Shown in pieces: positions 18,260 to 26,977 of a stretch of 64,000 bases of DNA (positions are counted from its first letter, which is position 1; each line of letters opens with the position of its first letter). The translations under genes were made by a program, and so were the position numbers. Below the pieces are notes generated by a model, which searched no databases, was not told the DNA's origin, and worked only from the letters and a program-made list of their open reading frames with translations. The stretch comes from SMYC01 sp963578475 (GTDB lineage Bacteria; Acidobacteriota; Vicinamibacteria; Marinacidobacterales; SMYC01): positions 43,360 through 107,359 of the forward strand of contig CAUZCL010000013.1 in assembly GCA_963578475.1 (NCBI GenBank). The letters are read 5' to 3'.

Positions 18260-20683
18260 TTAATGCGATCGTTCGGCAGCGGCTTCCGTCTCGGCTTCGA
18301 AGGCGGCCGACTTCACACGGAATGCGGGACTCGTCACAACGCCCACAATATAAGAAGACATTCGCAGGCCGTTCTCGTTCGCCGCGCGCTCGATGCTACG
18401 GATGGACGGCATGTCGTAATACTCGACGCGCCGACCCAAGGCATAGGCCATCAGGTTTTCCGTGAACGTGCGCACGAACGACGTCTGCCGATTGAGAAGC
18501 GCCGCTCTCAAATCCTTCGGGCCCGAAAGCGGCGTTCCGTCGTAGAGCTCACCGGAGACGTCGACGGGAACACCGCGATCTTTGATTCGCCACGCACCCG
18601 TCGCGTCGAAATTCTCGAGCGCGAGACCGGGCGGGTCGATCATCCTGTGACAGGAATTGCATGCCGGGCTCGCCCGGTGTTTTTCCATTTGCTCGCGTAC
18701 GGAAAGCAGGCGGCCTCCTTCGGCATCGCCCGTCTCTTCGAGCTCTGGGACGTTTGGCGGCGGCGGCGGTGGCGGCGACCCGAGTAGGACCTCCATGATC
18801 CACTTGCCACGAAGAACAGGAGACGTGCGGCTTGCGTGCGAGGTCAAGGTCAACACACTGCCGTGGCCCAAAATGCCGCGGCGGTCTTCGTCCGGATAGG
18901 AGACGCGGCGGAACTCATTGCCCAGGACGTTCTCGATGCCGTAGTGCTTCGCGAGCCGCTCGTCGAGGAACGTGTAGTCCGGGCTCAAAAGCTCGAGTAC
19001 GCTGCGGTCCTCGCGCACGAGGCTGTCGAAGAAAAGCTCGGTCTCGCGATACATCGATCGCTTGAGCTGGTCGTGATAGTCGGGATAGGTTCGCACGTTC
19101 GGATGCATCTTCTCTAGATCCGACAAGCGGAGCCACTGAGCCGCGAAGCGGGTGGAGAGCGCGAAGGAGCGCGGGTCGGCCAACATTCTCCGTGTTTGCT
19201 GCGTCAGGGCGTTCGTCTCCGAGAGGCGGCCTTCACGCGCAACGCGCATGAGCTCTTCATCCGGGGGCGTTCCCCAGAGAAAATAGGACAAGCGGGAGGC
19301 TAGGTCGACATCGGCCACGCGATAAGCACCCGCGGATGTGCTCGTCTCGGGTGGCTCCTCGAAGCGAAAGACGAAATGCGGGCTCGCGAGCATGCCTTCG
19401 AGCGCGGTGCGAACGCCGTACTCGAAGCCCCCGTCTTCGGCGCCGACTTCATAAAGCGCCATGAGTGCAGCGAGGTCGTTGTCGACGAGAGGCCGTCGAT
19501 AAGCTCGAGCGCCCAACCGCGCCACGATAACTTCAGCGCAGGCGGAGGCGTCATCCGGTGATTCCGGACGGCACGAGAAGATCTTTCGCCGACTTGGCGT
19601 CTCCGAGACGCCGGTCGGGTTGTACGGACCGGTGATGGCGAGATCGCGCAAGTGAGGCACGCTCGTGAAGCCGTAGGCGTCCGCGATGCTAGTGCTGGCG
19701 ATCGACCAGTCGTGCGGGGACATCAAATCCTGGAGCGGGCCTTCCACTTTGTTGATGAACGCGGCGGAGACGCGCTGCGGTCCGGACTGGACGAAGATCG
19801 GCTCTGTGCGGAGGTCCATGCCGTCCGGATCGGAAGTGTGCATCCAGCGGTCGATAGTGATGAGCGCTTTGCGCTCGCCGTTGATGGAGATCTCGATTTG
19901 CTCGAGCTCGTCGACCGTGTGCAGTGCAGAGCGGCCGCTCCCGTGGAGCGCGCCCGTCGTTTCGTGATGGAACGAGACGCGAAAACGATACTCACCGTCG
20001 GCGGGGAAGTTATGGATGACGGAGGTGCCGCCTCTCGTTCCGTAAGGAGCACCCTCGACTTGCTCCGTTTGAGAGACCCACCGCGTGACTTTGTACGTGG
20101 TTTCTCTAGGGGAGGCCATGGCGTCGCCGACCGCGAGACGGCTGACTTCACCGGCGGCTCGCAGGTAGCCTTCCATCAACGTTACGGACAAGAGCTGCAC
20201 GTCGGCGATGTTGTCGAAGTTGGCGCTCTTCGTGTCGAGTGGAAGATAGGCGCCCGCGTCGATGTCGAGATCGAGAAGCACTTTTATCGAGGCGCTGTAC
20301 TCGGCGCGGTTGACGCGCTGGAATGTACGCCGTCCGGGGTTCGGATTTTGAGACGCCACTTGGTCGATACGCGTCTCGAGCTCTAAAGCGAGCGCCTGCA
20401 AGCTCTCTTCACTCGGCCGCGGCATGCCCGCGGGGGGCATCATGCCGGCTCGGAGCTTGCGGATGACTTTCTCGGCCAGCTCTTGCGTCTGCTCGGCCGC
20501 GGACACGGTGAACGCCTCGAGGGACATATTGCCGAGGAGCGTCACGTCGTTGTGACAGACCAGACACGTGTCCTCGAGCAGAGCCTGGGCGGCTTCGGTA
20601 GCTTCGTTCGGCGACGCAGCGAGGCTCGACGCCAAAGTTACAAAGAAGGTTGCGGCGCCCAGCCTTGCCACCATGAACTTCAT
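18260..20683 (-). CDS. DUF1587/1592/1588/1585-type exported cytochrome c protein, first gene of cassette 1
   Basis: An 807-residue exported protein. After the signal peptide comes a single haem-binding motif CLVCHNDVTLLGNMSLEAF (CxxCH at about 38-42) as in planctomycete-type cytochrome c domains. The DUF1587 segment (RRTFQRVNRAEYSASIKVLL), a carbohydrate-binding-like DUF1595/1592 region (YRRPLVDNDLAALMALYEVG, SRLSYFLWGTPPDEELM), DUF1588 (RRGILGHGSVLTLTSHASRT, SPVLRGKWIMEVLLG) and DUF1585 (CNSCHRMIDPPGLALENFDA with a second CxxCH) follow. The order is that of the PSD1-like family. It probably passes electrons in the periplasm for the DUF1552 partner. Its paralogue is 38103-40490. Confidence 0.93.
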   Translation of the reverse strand: MKFMVARLGAATFFVTLASSLAASPNEATEAAQALLEDTCLVCHNDVTLLGNMSLEAFTVSAAEQTQELAEKVIRKLRAGMMPPAGMPRPSEESLQALALELETRIDQVASQNPNPGRRTFQRVNRAEYSASIKVLLDLDIDAGAYLPLDTKSANFDNIADVQLLSVTLMEGYLRAAGEVSRLAVGDAMASPRETTYKVTRWVSQTEQVEGAPYGTRGGTSVIHNFPADGEYRFRVSFHHETTGALHGSGRSALHTVDELEQIEISINGERKALITIDRWMHTSDPDGMDLRTEPIFVQSGPQRVSAAFINKVEGPLQDLMSPHDWSIASTSIADAYGFTSVPHLRDLAITGPYNPTGVSETPSRRKIFSCRPESPDDASACAEVIVARLGARAYRRPLVDNDLAALMALYEVGAEDGGFEYGVRTALEGMLASPHFVFRFEEPPETSTSAGAYRVADVDLASRLSYFLWGTPPDEELMRVAREGRLSETNALTQQTRRMLADPRSFALSTRFAAQWLRLSDLEKMHPNVRTYPDYHDQLKRSMYRETELFFDSLVREDRSVLELLSPDYTFLDERLAKHYGIENVLGNEFRRVSYPDEDRRGILGHGSVLTLTSHASRTSPVLRGKWIMEVLLGSPPPPPPPNVPELEETGDAEGGRLLSVREQMEKHRASPACNSCHRMIDPPGLALENFDATGAWRIKDRGVPVDVSGELYDGTPLSGPKDLRAALLNRQTSFVRTFTENLMAYALGRRVEYYDMPSIRSIERAANENGLRMSSYIVGVVTSPAFRVKSAAFEAETEAAAERSH

Positions 20684-20828
20684 TAATTACCTCACCTTAC
20701 GGGCCTTTAGTCCGAGGGGCCCCAGAGCCCAAGCGTTCCATCCCTGCGCTATAGCCAGCGTAGCATACCACCGAGCGGTCATCATTAATACCGGCTGGCC
20801 AGACGGGTCTGTCGTGCTAAAACAGCGC

Positions 20829-21797
20829 ATGCCCCGCGCGATCCTGAAGGAGACCCAAGCTCTTTTCATTCAGGCAAGCAGGGATTTTGCTGCGACGTGG
20901 CCGCGCCTGCTCGGAGCGCATATCGTCTACCAGAGCGTCGCCTTCGTGTTCCTCACTCCGGTAGTGGCGCTCGCGTTGCGCGCTTTCGTCTCGTTCTCCG
21001 GCGATATCGTGCTCGCCGATGAGGACATCTTGTTCTTTGTTCTGAGCCCATTCGGGTTCGTTGCTTTTGTGATCGTGGCCTCCGCGAACATCACCCTTGT
21101 CACCTTCGAGCAAGCCGCCCTTCTGACCCTCTGCGCCGGTGAGCGTTCGGCGTGATGGCGGCGCTTCGCGACGCCACGCGCTATCTCGGCTCCGTCTTTC
21201 TTCTTACCGCCCGGCTCGTCGCACGCGTTTTAGCGATAGTGGCGCCTTTTGGCGCGCTCGCGGCCCTCGTTTACTGGCAGCTTCTCACCGAGTTCGACAT
21301 CAACTACTACCTGAGCGAAAGGCCGCCTGCGTTTTGACGGCCGCCGCTATCATCGGCGTGCTCGTCGCGATGTTTCAAAGCTCGATGCTGTTTCTCCCCA
21401 TTGTCATGGGCGGGCTGTTCCTGCTCGCGAGCCTCATGAGCCTCGCGCTCACGTGGGTGCAGGCGGCGTTCTTCGTGCTTCTCACGCTACGCCTCGATCA
21501 ACCAGAGCGGACTTCGTTGCCTTTGCGAGAGGAGCGCGGCGACGTCACCAGGACCGTTTCTGTGAAATCGCTTCTTGCTGCTCTTGTCGCGGGCACGCTT
21601 GTCGCGGGCGTGACCGGGTTCGTCTTGGTCTATAGCGTACGGATAGATGACGACGTTCTTGTGATCGCTCATCGCGGAGCCGCCGGGCGTGCTCCGGAGA
21701 ACACCTTGGCCGCGCTCGCCGCCGCCATCGAAGACGGCACCGATCTTCTGGAGGTCGACGTTCAAGAAACGATCGACGGCGAGGTCGTCATCATCCA
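20829..21797 (+). pseudogene. Broken membrane-domain glycerophosphodiester phosphodiesterase
   Basis: Three consecutive frames together follow one protein. 20829-21152 encodes MPRAILKETQALFIQASRDF and two membrane segments; the phase is lost near 21145 and continues as ALRDATRYLGSVFLLTARLV and LLTEFDINYYLSERPPAF, then a missing T near 21335 shifts into LTAAAIIGVLVAMFQSSMLF and further membrane segments. The last piece reaches the catalytic domain: VLVIAHRGAAGRAPENTLAA (catalytic His of GDPD enzymes) and DLLEVDVQETIDGEVVIIH, where it is cut at about 21797 and joined out of frame to an M81 peptidase gene. Intact homologues have about 600 residues. Confidence 0.8.
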
Positions 21798-22769
21798 CAT
21801 TACGACGCCTACATTCAAGGGGAGCGTGCGGCGCGTGCGATCCGCCTCGTCGCAAAGGGCGAGTACACGCCAACGACCGCGACGAGAAAGCCCGGCTTGA
21901 TCACGGCGACCGTCCACCAGTGGACGGGCCAATCGCCCTCGATGGACATCATGGAACGCGCCCGCCGCTGGGAATCGCGGGAAGACGATGCTTATGTGAG
22001 CGTCTTCTACGGCTATCCTTGGTCGGATGTTCCGGACGTGGGTGCGACGGTGCATGTCATGACGAATGGTAATCAGGCGCTCGCCAATCGCATCGCGGAC
22101 GACATGGACGCGTTCATCTGGCGCGTGCGCGAGGATTTCGCGGTGGGCGAGTACCCGCCGCCCGGGCGCGCGACGGAGCTTGTGAGCGAAGCGGTGGGCG
22201 GAGGTGAGACGCCGGTAGCTGTTGGCGATCACAGCGATCGTCCTGGCGACGCCACCCACATCTTGAAAGCGTTTGAAGCTGCAGGAATCCAGAAAGTTCT
22301 GTACGGTACGATCACGTCGCCGCAAACGCTGGACGCGATGAACGAAGCTTCGATGGCCGAAGGCGATGCGTTCGATATGGAGATTGGCGGATTCACCCCG
22401 TCTGGAGGTACGCCGGCGCGGATTCAGGGAACGGTCGCTTACTTCGGCGAAGGTTTTGGCTACGAGAAAATCGCGGCTATCGATTTCGTCGGCGGTAACC
22501 TCGTATACATCACACCGACCTACGAGCAAGTGCTCTATCCATAGAATTTCCGCATCGGCTCGATCGACCCGGATGCATACGACGTGTTCGTCGTGAAGTC
22601 ACGCGTCCATTTTCGCAGAGGCTTCGACGAAACGGGCTACGCGAAGACGATTATCGTGGTCGAAGCACCGGAGCCTTTCGTCGGAACGACGTTCCTGGAC
22701 GCGCTCCCTTACGAGCACGTGGACTTGGAGGAGCACTACCCATATGGCGTACCGGCCCATCGTCGATAG
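21798..22769 (+). pseudogene. M81 (MlrC-type) metallopeptidase, C-terminal two-thirds with in-frame TAG
   Basis: The frame begins at the deletion junction with HYDAYIQGERAARAIRLVAK, part of the DUF1485 domain of microcystinase C-like proteins, and continues into MlrC_C: TVHQWTGQSPSMDIMERARR, DDAYVSVFYGYPWSDVPDVG, GGGETPVAVGDHSDRPGDAT. At 22542-22544 an in-frame TAG follows YEQVLYP, and the same frame continues NFRIGSIDPDAYDVFVVKSR, VHFRRGFDETGYAKTIIVVE to the natural stop at 22769. The N-terminal part with the zinc ligands has been lost together with the C-terminus of the upstream GDPD gene. Confidence 0.82.
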
Positions 22770-22783
22770 GCGTCGAGGGTAGG

Positions 22784-23999
22784 TCAAGTTGTCGAATCGT
22801 CCGATGCGCGGAGTTCCTCTTCGACCTGGAGAAGTCGAGATGCAAAGCCTCGAGGGTTGGTGACGATGACGCCTTCTCGTGTGAACTCCTGGTCGCCGCC
22901 GTGGACGAGCATCCGCGCGGAGAGCGGCGTGGAAAGTGTTTCTGAGAGCTTCTGAAGTCCCTCGAAGAAGCTGCTTCGGACCGTGGCTCCGGCCTTGATC
23001 TCGACTCCGACCTGACGATCTGCGAAGGCGCAAACGAGGTTCACTTCGTTGCCGCCGCTGTCCCGGTAGAAATGTAGATTGCTCCGAAGGCCCCGATTGT
23101 AACGGTGCTTGAGTGCCTCGACGACCACGAGGTTCTCGAACAACGCGCCCTTTAGTGGGTGCGTGAAGATCTTATTTTTGTTCTCGATTCCTAGCAGATA
23201 GGACGCGAGGCCGACATCGAAGAAATATAGCTTGGGTGATTTGATCAACCGCTTCGAGATGTTGGCATGAAGAGGTGGAAGCACGAACACGAGGTAGCTG
23301 GCTTCGAGCACGCTCAGCCACTCCCGTGCGGTCGTGTGGGATATACCTGCGTCGTTCCCCAGTCCCTGCGCAGGTTTAGCAGTTGCCCCACACGTCCAGC
23401 ACAGAGCCTGACGAAGGTGCGGAAGCTTGATAGATTCCGGATCTCGCTGACCTGTCTGACGTCCCGCTCCACATAGGTCTCGAAGTAGTCACCGAGTGCT
23501 TGGGTTGGATTCAGGTCCTGGTCGTAAATTCTCGGATAGAAACCGCAATACAGCATGCTGTCCGCGTCCATATGCGGCTGCAGTTGCGCCGCCTCGTCGA
23601 TGGAGAACGGGAGAAGGCGGAGGATGCCCGTTCTTCCGGCGAGTGACTGGCTAATTGCCTCGGTCACCCGAAACTGCTGACTCCCCGTCAGGACGAGTAC
23701 GCTGTTCCTGCGGGACTCGTCAACTATCTCTTGAATGTAAGAGACGAGCTCCGGTGCGCGCTGAATTTCGTCCAAGATGGCACCCTCTTCGATGCCATCA
23801 AGAAATCCGCGAGGATCGTGGGTCGCAAACTCGCGCTGGTCGGGCGACTCCAGACTGACGTAGTTGAGATCGGGAAATGCCTTCCGGCAGAGGGTGGTTT
23901 TTCCTGATTGCCGCGGCCCCGTGACGGTCAGAACGGGGTATTTGGCGAATAGGCTTCGGGCTGGATTCTCGAGTGACCGACCGACGATCCTGAGCCCAT
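22784..23999 (-). pseudogene. AAA/DUF4143 ATPase split by a frameshift
   Basis: The first part reads RSLFAKYPVLTVTGPRQSGK (Walker A), LNYVSLESPDQREFATHDPR, GAILDEIQRAPELVSYIQEI (Walker B), VLVLTGSQQFRVTEAISQSL and YVERDVRQVSEIRNLSSFRT, then loses phase near 23360. The second part resumes at LGNDAGISHTTAREWLSVLE and completes the DUF4143 domain: LYFFDVGLASYLLGIE, KGALFENLVVVEALKHRYN, HFYRDSGGNEVNLVCAF, VGVEIKAGATV. The protein would have about 400 residues. The in-frame region upstream of the Walker A motif lacks an ATG; the ATG at 23999 is out of phase, so a second small lesion is likely. Members are often found in mobile or toxin-antitoxin-like contexts. Confidence 0.85.
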
Positions 24000-24035
24000 G
24001 CTATGCGGTCATCGTGTAATATGCAACTAGTACTT

Positions 24036-25154
24036 TCATACTATAGCGCCGGCGCTCAGCTCGCGTTTTGTCGCGAACCCGGCCGGGAGCGCGACCTCGA
24101 GAAGCTCGAGGTCGTCGGTGCAGTCCGCGAAGGCTGTGCTCATCGATGCGGGCACCACGAAGGCATCGCCCGCGCCGAGGCGTTCGTTGTCGCCCTCGCT
24201 GCGACGAAGGGTCATCTCGCCCTCGAGCACGAACGTGAAGAGGAACTCCGCGTCGTGGCGTACGAGCTTGCCCGACGGCTTACCCGAAAGACGCGCCACG
24301 CGGACGCTGGCAAGGCCGTTGGTCGCGGCACCAATGCCGATATCTCGAGACTCGAAGCCTTCGATACGGAAGGGCGCCCACGTCGCCTCGGCGGCGTAAT
24401 GGCAGACCCACTGCTGCCCACTGAAATCACGCTTCGGGTCTTCCGCCGGTTTCGGAAGCTCCATCTGGTGGTCCGCGAAAGTTTCATGAACGGCGGGGTG
24501 CCCGATCTCGATCACTTCGAACCCGCCCGACGTCTCGAGCACGCGATGCCGGATGAATGGCGGCTGCAACACGCAATCGCCCGCCTGCATCACGAAGGCT
24601 GGCCCCTGGTCTTCATAAAGGACGCGAACCCATCCCTTGTAAATGTAGATCATCTGAAAGCGGATCTTGTGGAAGTGCACGTAGTCAGGGACCGGACCGG
24701 CGTCCGGAACCTGGATGTGAGAAGCGATGAAGGCGCCACCGAGCCGATCCGGGATAAGGTCGCGGTAGCGCATGCCGGCGCGACCCGCGTGCCAGGGGGC
24801 CTCGTTGTCGTTCCGACTCAAAACGAAAGAGGATTTCGTGGCTGGTACGACGAGCGGTGGATTGGCCTCGACGAGCTCGATGCGGGTCCCGTTCGGAGCC
24901 GTGAGCTCGGCGGCTCCGTCGGCGACCTGGGAGGGGTCGTCGCATAGTAGGCGAAGCACGCCCGCGGCGCCGTCGCCTTCGCGCGCCAGCTCGAGACGCA
25001 CGCCATATCCCGAGATCACCGCTACCGACGGATCGTCGGCGGGGTGGATCGTCTCGAGGCGAAAGCCCAGCCGGTCGATGAAAAAGGTCAGCGTGGCGTC
25101 CAGGTCCTTGCCGGGCAATACGATCTGTCCGGCTTCGACTGTGTCTGTCGTCAT
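24036..25154 (-). CDS. VOC (glyoxalase-like) plus double cupin protein
   Basis: From ATG 25154 the protein has 372 residues (a TTG ten codons upstream is the alternative). Residues 5-100 form a vicinal-oxygen-chelate domain (GKDLDATLTFFIDRLGFRLE, GVRLELAREGDG). Two cupin domains follow: HFHKIRFQMIYIYKGWVRVL with GDCVLQPPFIRHRVLE, and a second, weaker one with LVRHDAEFLFTFVLEGEMTL, then GAGDAFVVPASMSTAFADCT. The first cupin keeps HFH and the later His as metal ligands. A dioxygenase, isomerase or sugar-sensing function is possible; the combination is uncommon and I cannot name a substrate. It lies beside the rtcR remnant on the same strand. Confidence 0.8.
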   Translation of the reverse strand: MTTDTVEAGQIVLPGKDLDATLTFFIDRLGFRLETIHPADDPSVAVISGYGVRLELAREGDGAAGVLRLLCDDPSQVADGAAELTAPNGTRIELVEANPPLVVPATKSSFVLSRNDNEAPWHAGRAGMRYRDLIPDRLGGAFIASHIQVPDAGPVPDYVHFHKIRFQMIYIYKGWVRVLYEDQGPAFVMQAGDCVLQPPFIRHRVLETSGGFEVIEIGHPAVHETFADHQMELPKPAEDPKRDFSGQQWVCHYAAEATWAPFRIEGFESRDIGIGAATNGLASVRVARLSGKPSGKLVRHDAEFLFTFVLEGEMTLRRSEGDNERLGAGDAFVVPASMSTAFADCTDDLELLEVALPAGFATKRELSAGAIV

Positions 25155-25193
25155 GGGTTTCCGTGCGTTCGTGCGCGAAGCCAAGGGTAAGGC

Positions 25194-25596
25194 TTAGCGG
25201 CGGTCTCCCGCAACGATCAAGTCCCAGTTCAAGTCGAAGCGTGCCAGGTATTGTCGCAGACGTTCGACGTCGTTTTCCGAGCGTCGTTTTTGTTGCGAGA
25301 CCGCATAGAGCTTCCGGCCGGCATCGGAGATAGAGCCGGAGCGGCGGCAAATCGTAACGATGGATTCCAGCTGCAGGCTATCGAAGAGATCCAGTGTCGA
25401 CGGATCCAGGAGGCCTTCGAGCGTCGAGCCTTCGGGCGTGTCGTTCCACAACCCCTCGAGCTCGTAATCGACGTTGGACTCGATGTCTTCGGGACGTTGG
25501 GAGAGCCCGGGAAGAGTGAACGTCCAAAGGTCGATCCGCGCGAGCAGGTCTTCGCGAAAGCGTCCCTCGCGAACGCGTGCGCCGAGATCCCCTGTT
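25194..25596 (-). pseudogene. rtcR: RtcR, C-terminal remnant of the sigma-54 activator of rtcBA
   Basis: Only the last 130 or so codons of RtcR remain: DLGARVREGRFREDLLARID, LWTFTLPGLSQRPEDIESNV (the end of the AAA+ sigma-54 interaction domain), DYELEGLWNDTPEG, and the C-terminal DNA-binding region LESIVTICRRSGSISDAGRK with LFAVSQQ-like KLYAVSQQKRRSENDVERLR. The N-terminal CARF-type sensor domain and most of the AAA+ domain are missing; intact RtcR has about 530 residues. The minus-strand frame stays open across rtcB, but that extension is antisense. Orientation, divergent from rtcB, is the usual one. Confidence 0.82.
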
Positions 25597-25628
25597 GATA
25601 AGATTAAGGTTACTTGTATTTTGGGGCG

Positions 25629-25645
25629 CTGGCACGGGCTTCGCA
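25629..25645 (+). promoter_or_regulatory. Sigma-54 promoter of rtcBA
   Basis: CTGGCACGGGCTTCGCA matches the -24/-12 consensus YTGGCACGRNNNTTGCW with one mismatch (C for T in the TTGC element). GG is at 25631-25632 and GC at 25643-25644, the required spacing, and transcription would start near 25656, 75 bases before rtcB. Sigma-54 control by RtcR is the established arrangement for rtcBA in E. coli. Confidence 0.8.
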
Positions 25646-25684
25646 ATAAGGTCTGGCGATAGAAGAAACGAGCGTAACGTGAGA

Positions 25685-25707
25685 GGGGAGGCCGTCGGGG
25701 CCTCCCC
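25685..25707 (+). promoter_or_regulatory. Strong hairpin in the rtcB leader
   Basis: GGGGAGGCC and GGCCTCCCC form a perfect 9-bp stem with a 5-base loop, 23 bases upstream of the rtcB ATG. No T run follows, so a terminator is unlikely. It may protect or regulate the leader, or be the end of an earlier spacer. Confidence 0.45.
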
Positions 25708-25730
25708 GATTTGCGGCAAGGAGAAACGTC

Positions 25731-26972
25731 ATGAGCAAGCGATACGTCACTATCGATCCGCCGAAAAACGCTCCCGCCGGCCACCCTGTCAAAGCGTGGA
25801 TCCGCGGCGTGCCCTTGGATCCGAAAGCGAAGGATCAGCTCCTGCGAACGTCGCAGCTTCCGTTCATCCACCGCTGGGTAGCGGCGATGCCTGACGTGCA
25901 CTGGGGGCTGGGCGCAACGATCGGAAGCGTCATCCCAACGAAAAAGGCCATCATCCCCGCGGCCGTGGGTGTCGATATCGGCTGCGGCATGGCCGCCATG
26001 CATACGAGCCTCACGGCCTCCGAGTTGCCGGATAATCTTGCGCCGCTCCGCAGCGCGATCGAAAAAGCCGTCCCACATGGCCGCTCGCGTCGTGGTGGTC
26101 GGGGCGACCGCGGCGCGTTCGGCAACGTTCCCAAGCGAAACGTCAAAGCATGGGAAGTTCTGCGTGAAGGCTATGAGCGGATTGTCGCAAAGTATCCGAA
26201 GCTCGACCGCAACAACCCGCCAGCCAGCCAGCTCGGCACGCTGGGATCGGGAAACCACTTTATCGAGATCTGCTTGGATGAAGACGACGACGTTTGGTTC
26301 ATACTGCATTCGGGATCCCGCGGTGTCGGAAACCGAACGGGCATGCACTTCATTCAGCTCGCACAAAAAGACATGGGGCGTCATCTGCAGAAGCTTCCCG
26401 ACAAGGACCTCGCTTATTTCGAGGAGGGGAGCGATCACTTCGACGACTACTGGTTCGCGGTGGACTGGGCGCAGCGTTACGCCGCGACCAATCGAGATCT
26501 CATGATGGAGGCCGTAACCGAAGCGATGAGCGACACGAAGCTCGTGCCGGCTTTCCGTGCGAAAGAGCAAGTCGTGAACTGCCATCACAACTACGTGGCG
26601 CGCGAGCGTCACTATGGGGACGAGGTTCTGGTTACCCGCAAGGGCGCGGTCCGAGCCGGGCTCGGCGATCTCGGGATCATCCCTGGCAGCATGGGCGCGC
26701 GCTCTTTTATCGTTCGGGGCAAGGGGAATCCTGAGAGCTTCGAGTCGTGCAGCCACGGCGCCGGCCGCATCATGTCGCGAACCGCGGCCAAGAAGGCGTT
26801 TACGCTCGACGATCATGCCAAAGCGACCCAGGGCGTCGAGTGCCGCAAGGACGCGGGCGTCATCGACGAGACGCCCGCGGCGTATAAGGACATCGATGCC
26901 GTGATGGAAGCGCAGAGCGATCTCGTCGAGATCGTCCATCGCCTGAAGCAGATCGTTTGCGTGAAGGGCTGA
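25731..26972 (+). CDS. rtcB: RtcB RNA-splicing ligase
   Basis: A 413-residue protein of normal length for RtcB, which joins 2',3'-cyclic phosphate or 3'-phosphate to 5'-OH RNA ends using GTP and Mn2+. Visible landmarks: MPDVHWGLGATIGSVIP, VGVDIGCGMAAM (metal-binding Asp and Cys), LGSGNHFIEICLDED (His ligand), HSGSRGVGN, CHHNYVARE (His ligands) and the guanylylated-His region ESCSHGAGRIMSR. It follows a sigma-54 promoter and precedes rtcA by five bases. With rtcR truncated and rtcA frameshifted, it is the only intact gene of the locus. Start ATG 25731 has an AAGGAG site. Confidence 0.96.
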   Translation: MSKRYVTIDPPKNAPAGHPVKAWIRGVPLDPKAKDQLLRTSQLPFIHRWVAAMPDVHWGLGATIGSVIPTKKAIIPAAVGVDIGCGMAAMHTSLTASELPDNLAPLRSAIEKAVPHGRSRRGGRGDRGAFGNVPKRNVKAWEVLREGYERIVAKYPKLDRNNPPASQLGTLGSGNHFIEICLDEDDDVWFILHSGSRGVGNRTGMHFIQLAQKDMGRHLQKLPDKDLAYFEEGSDHFDDYWFAVDWAQRYAATNRDLMMEAVTEAMSDTKLVPAFRAKEQVVNCHHNYVARERHYGDEVLVTRKGAVRAGLGDLGIIPGSMGARSFIVRGKGNPESFESCSHGAGRIMSRTAAKKAFTLDDHAKATQGVECRKDAGVIDETPAAYKDIDAVMEAQSDLVEIVHRLKQIVCVKG

Positions 26973-26977
26973 GCACG

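Noticed and set aside
25600..26939. A 581-codon minus-strand frame covering rtcB and ending in RtcR sequence
   Set aside because: Only the last 130 codons resemble RtcR; the rest is antisense to the well-supported rtcB gene and has no family similarity.
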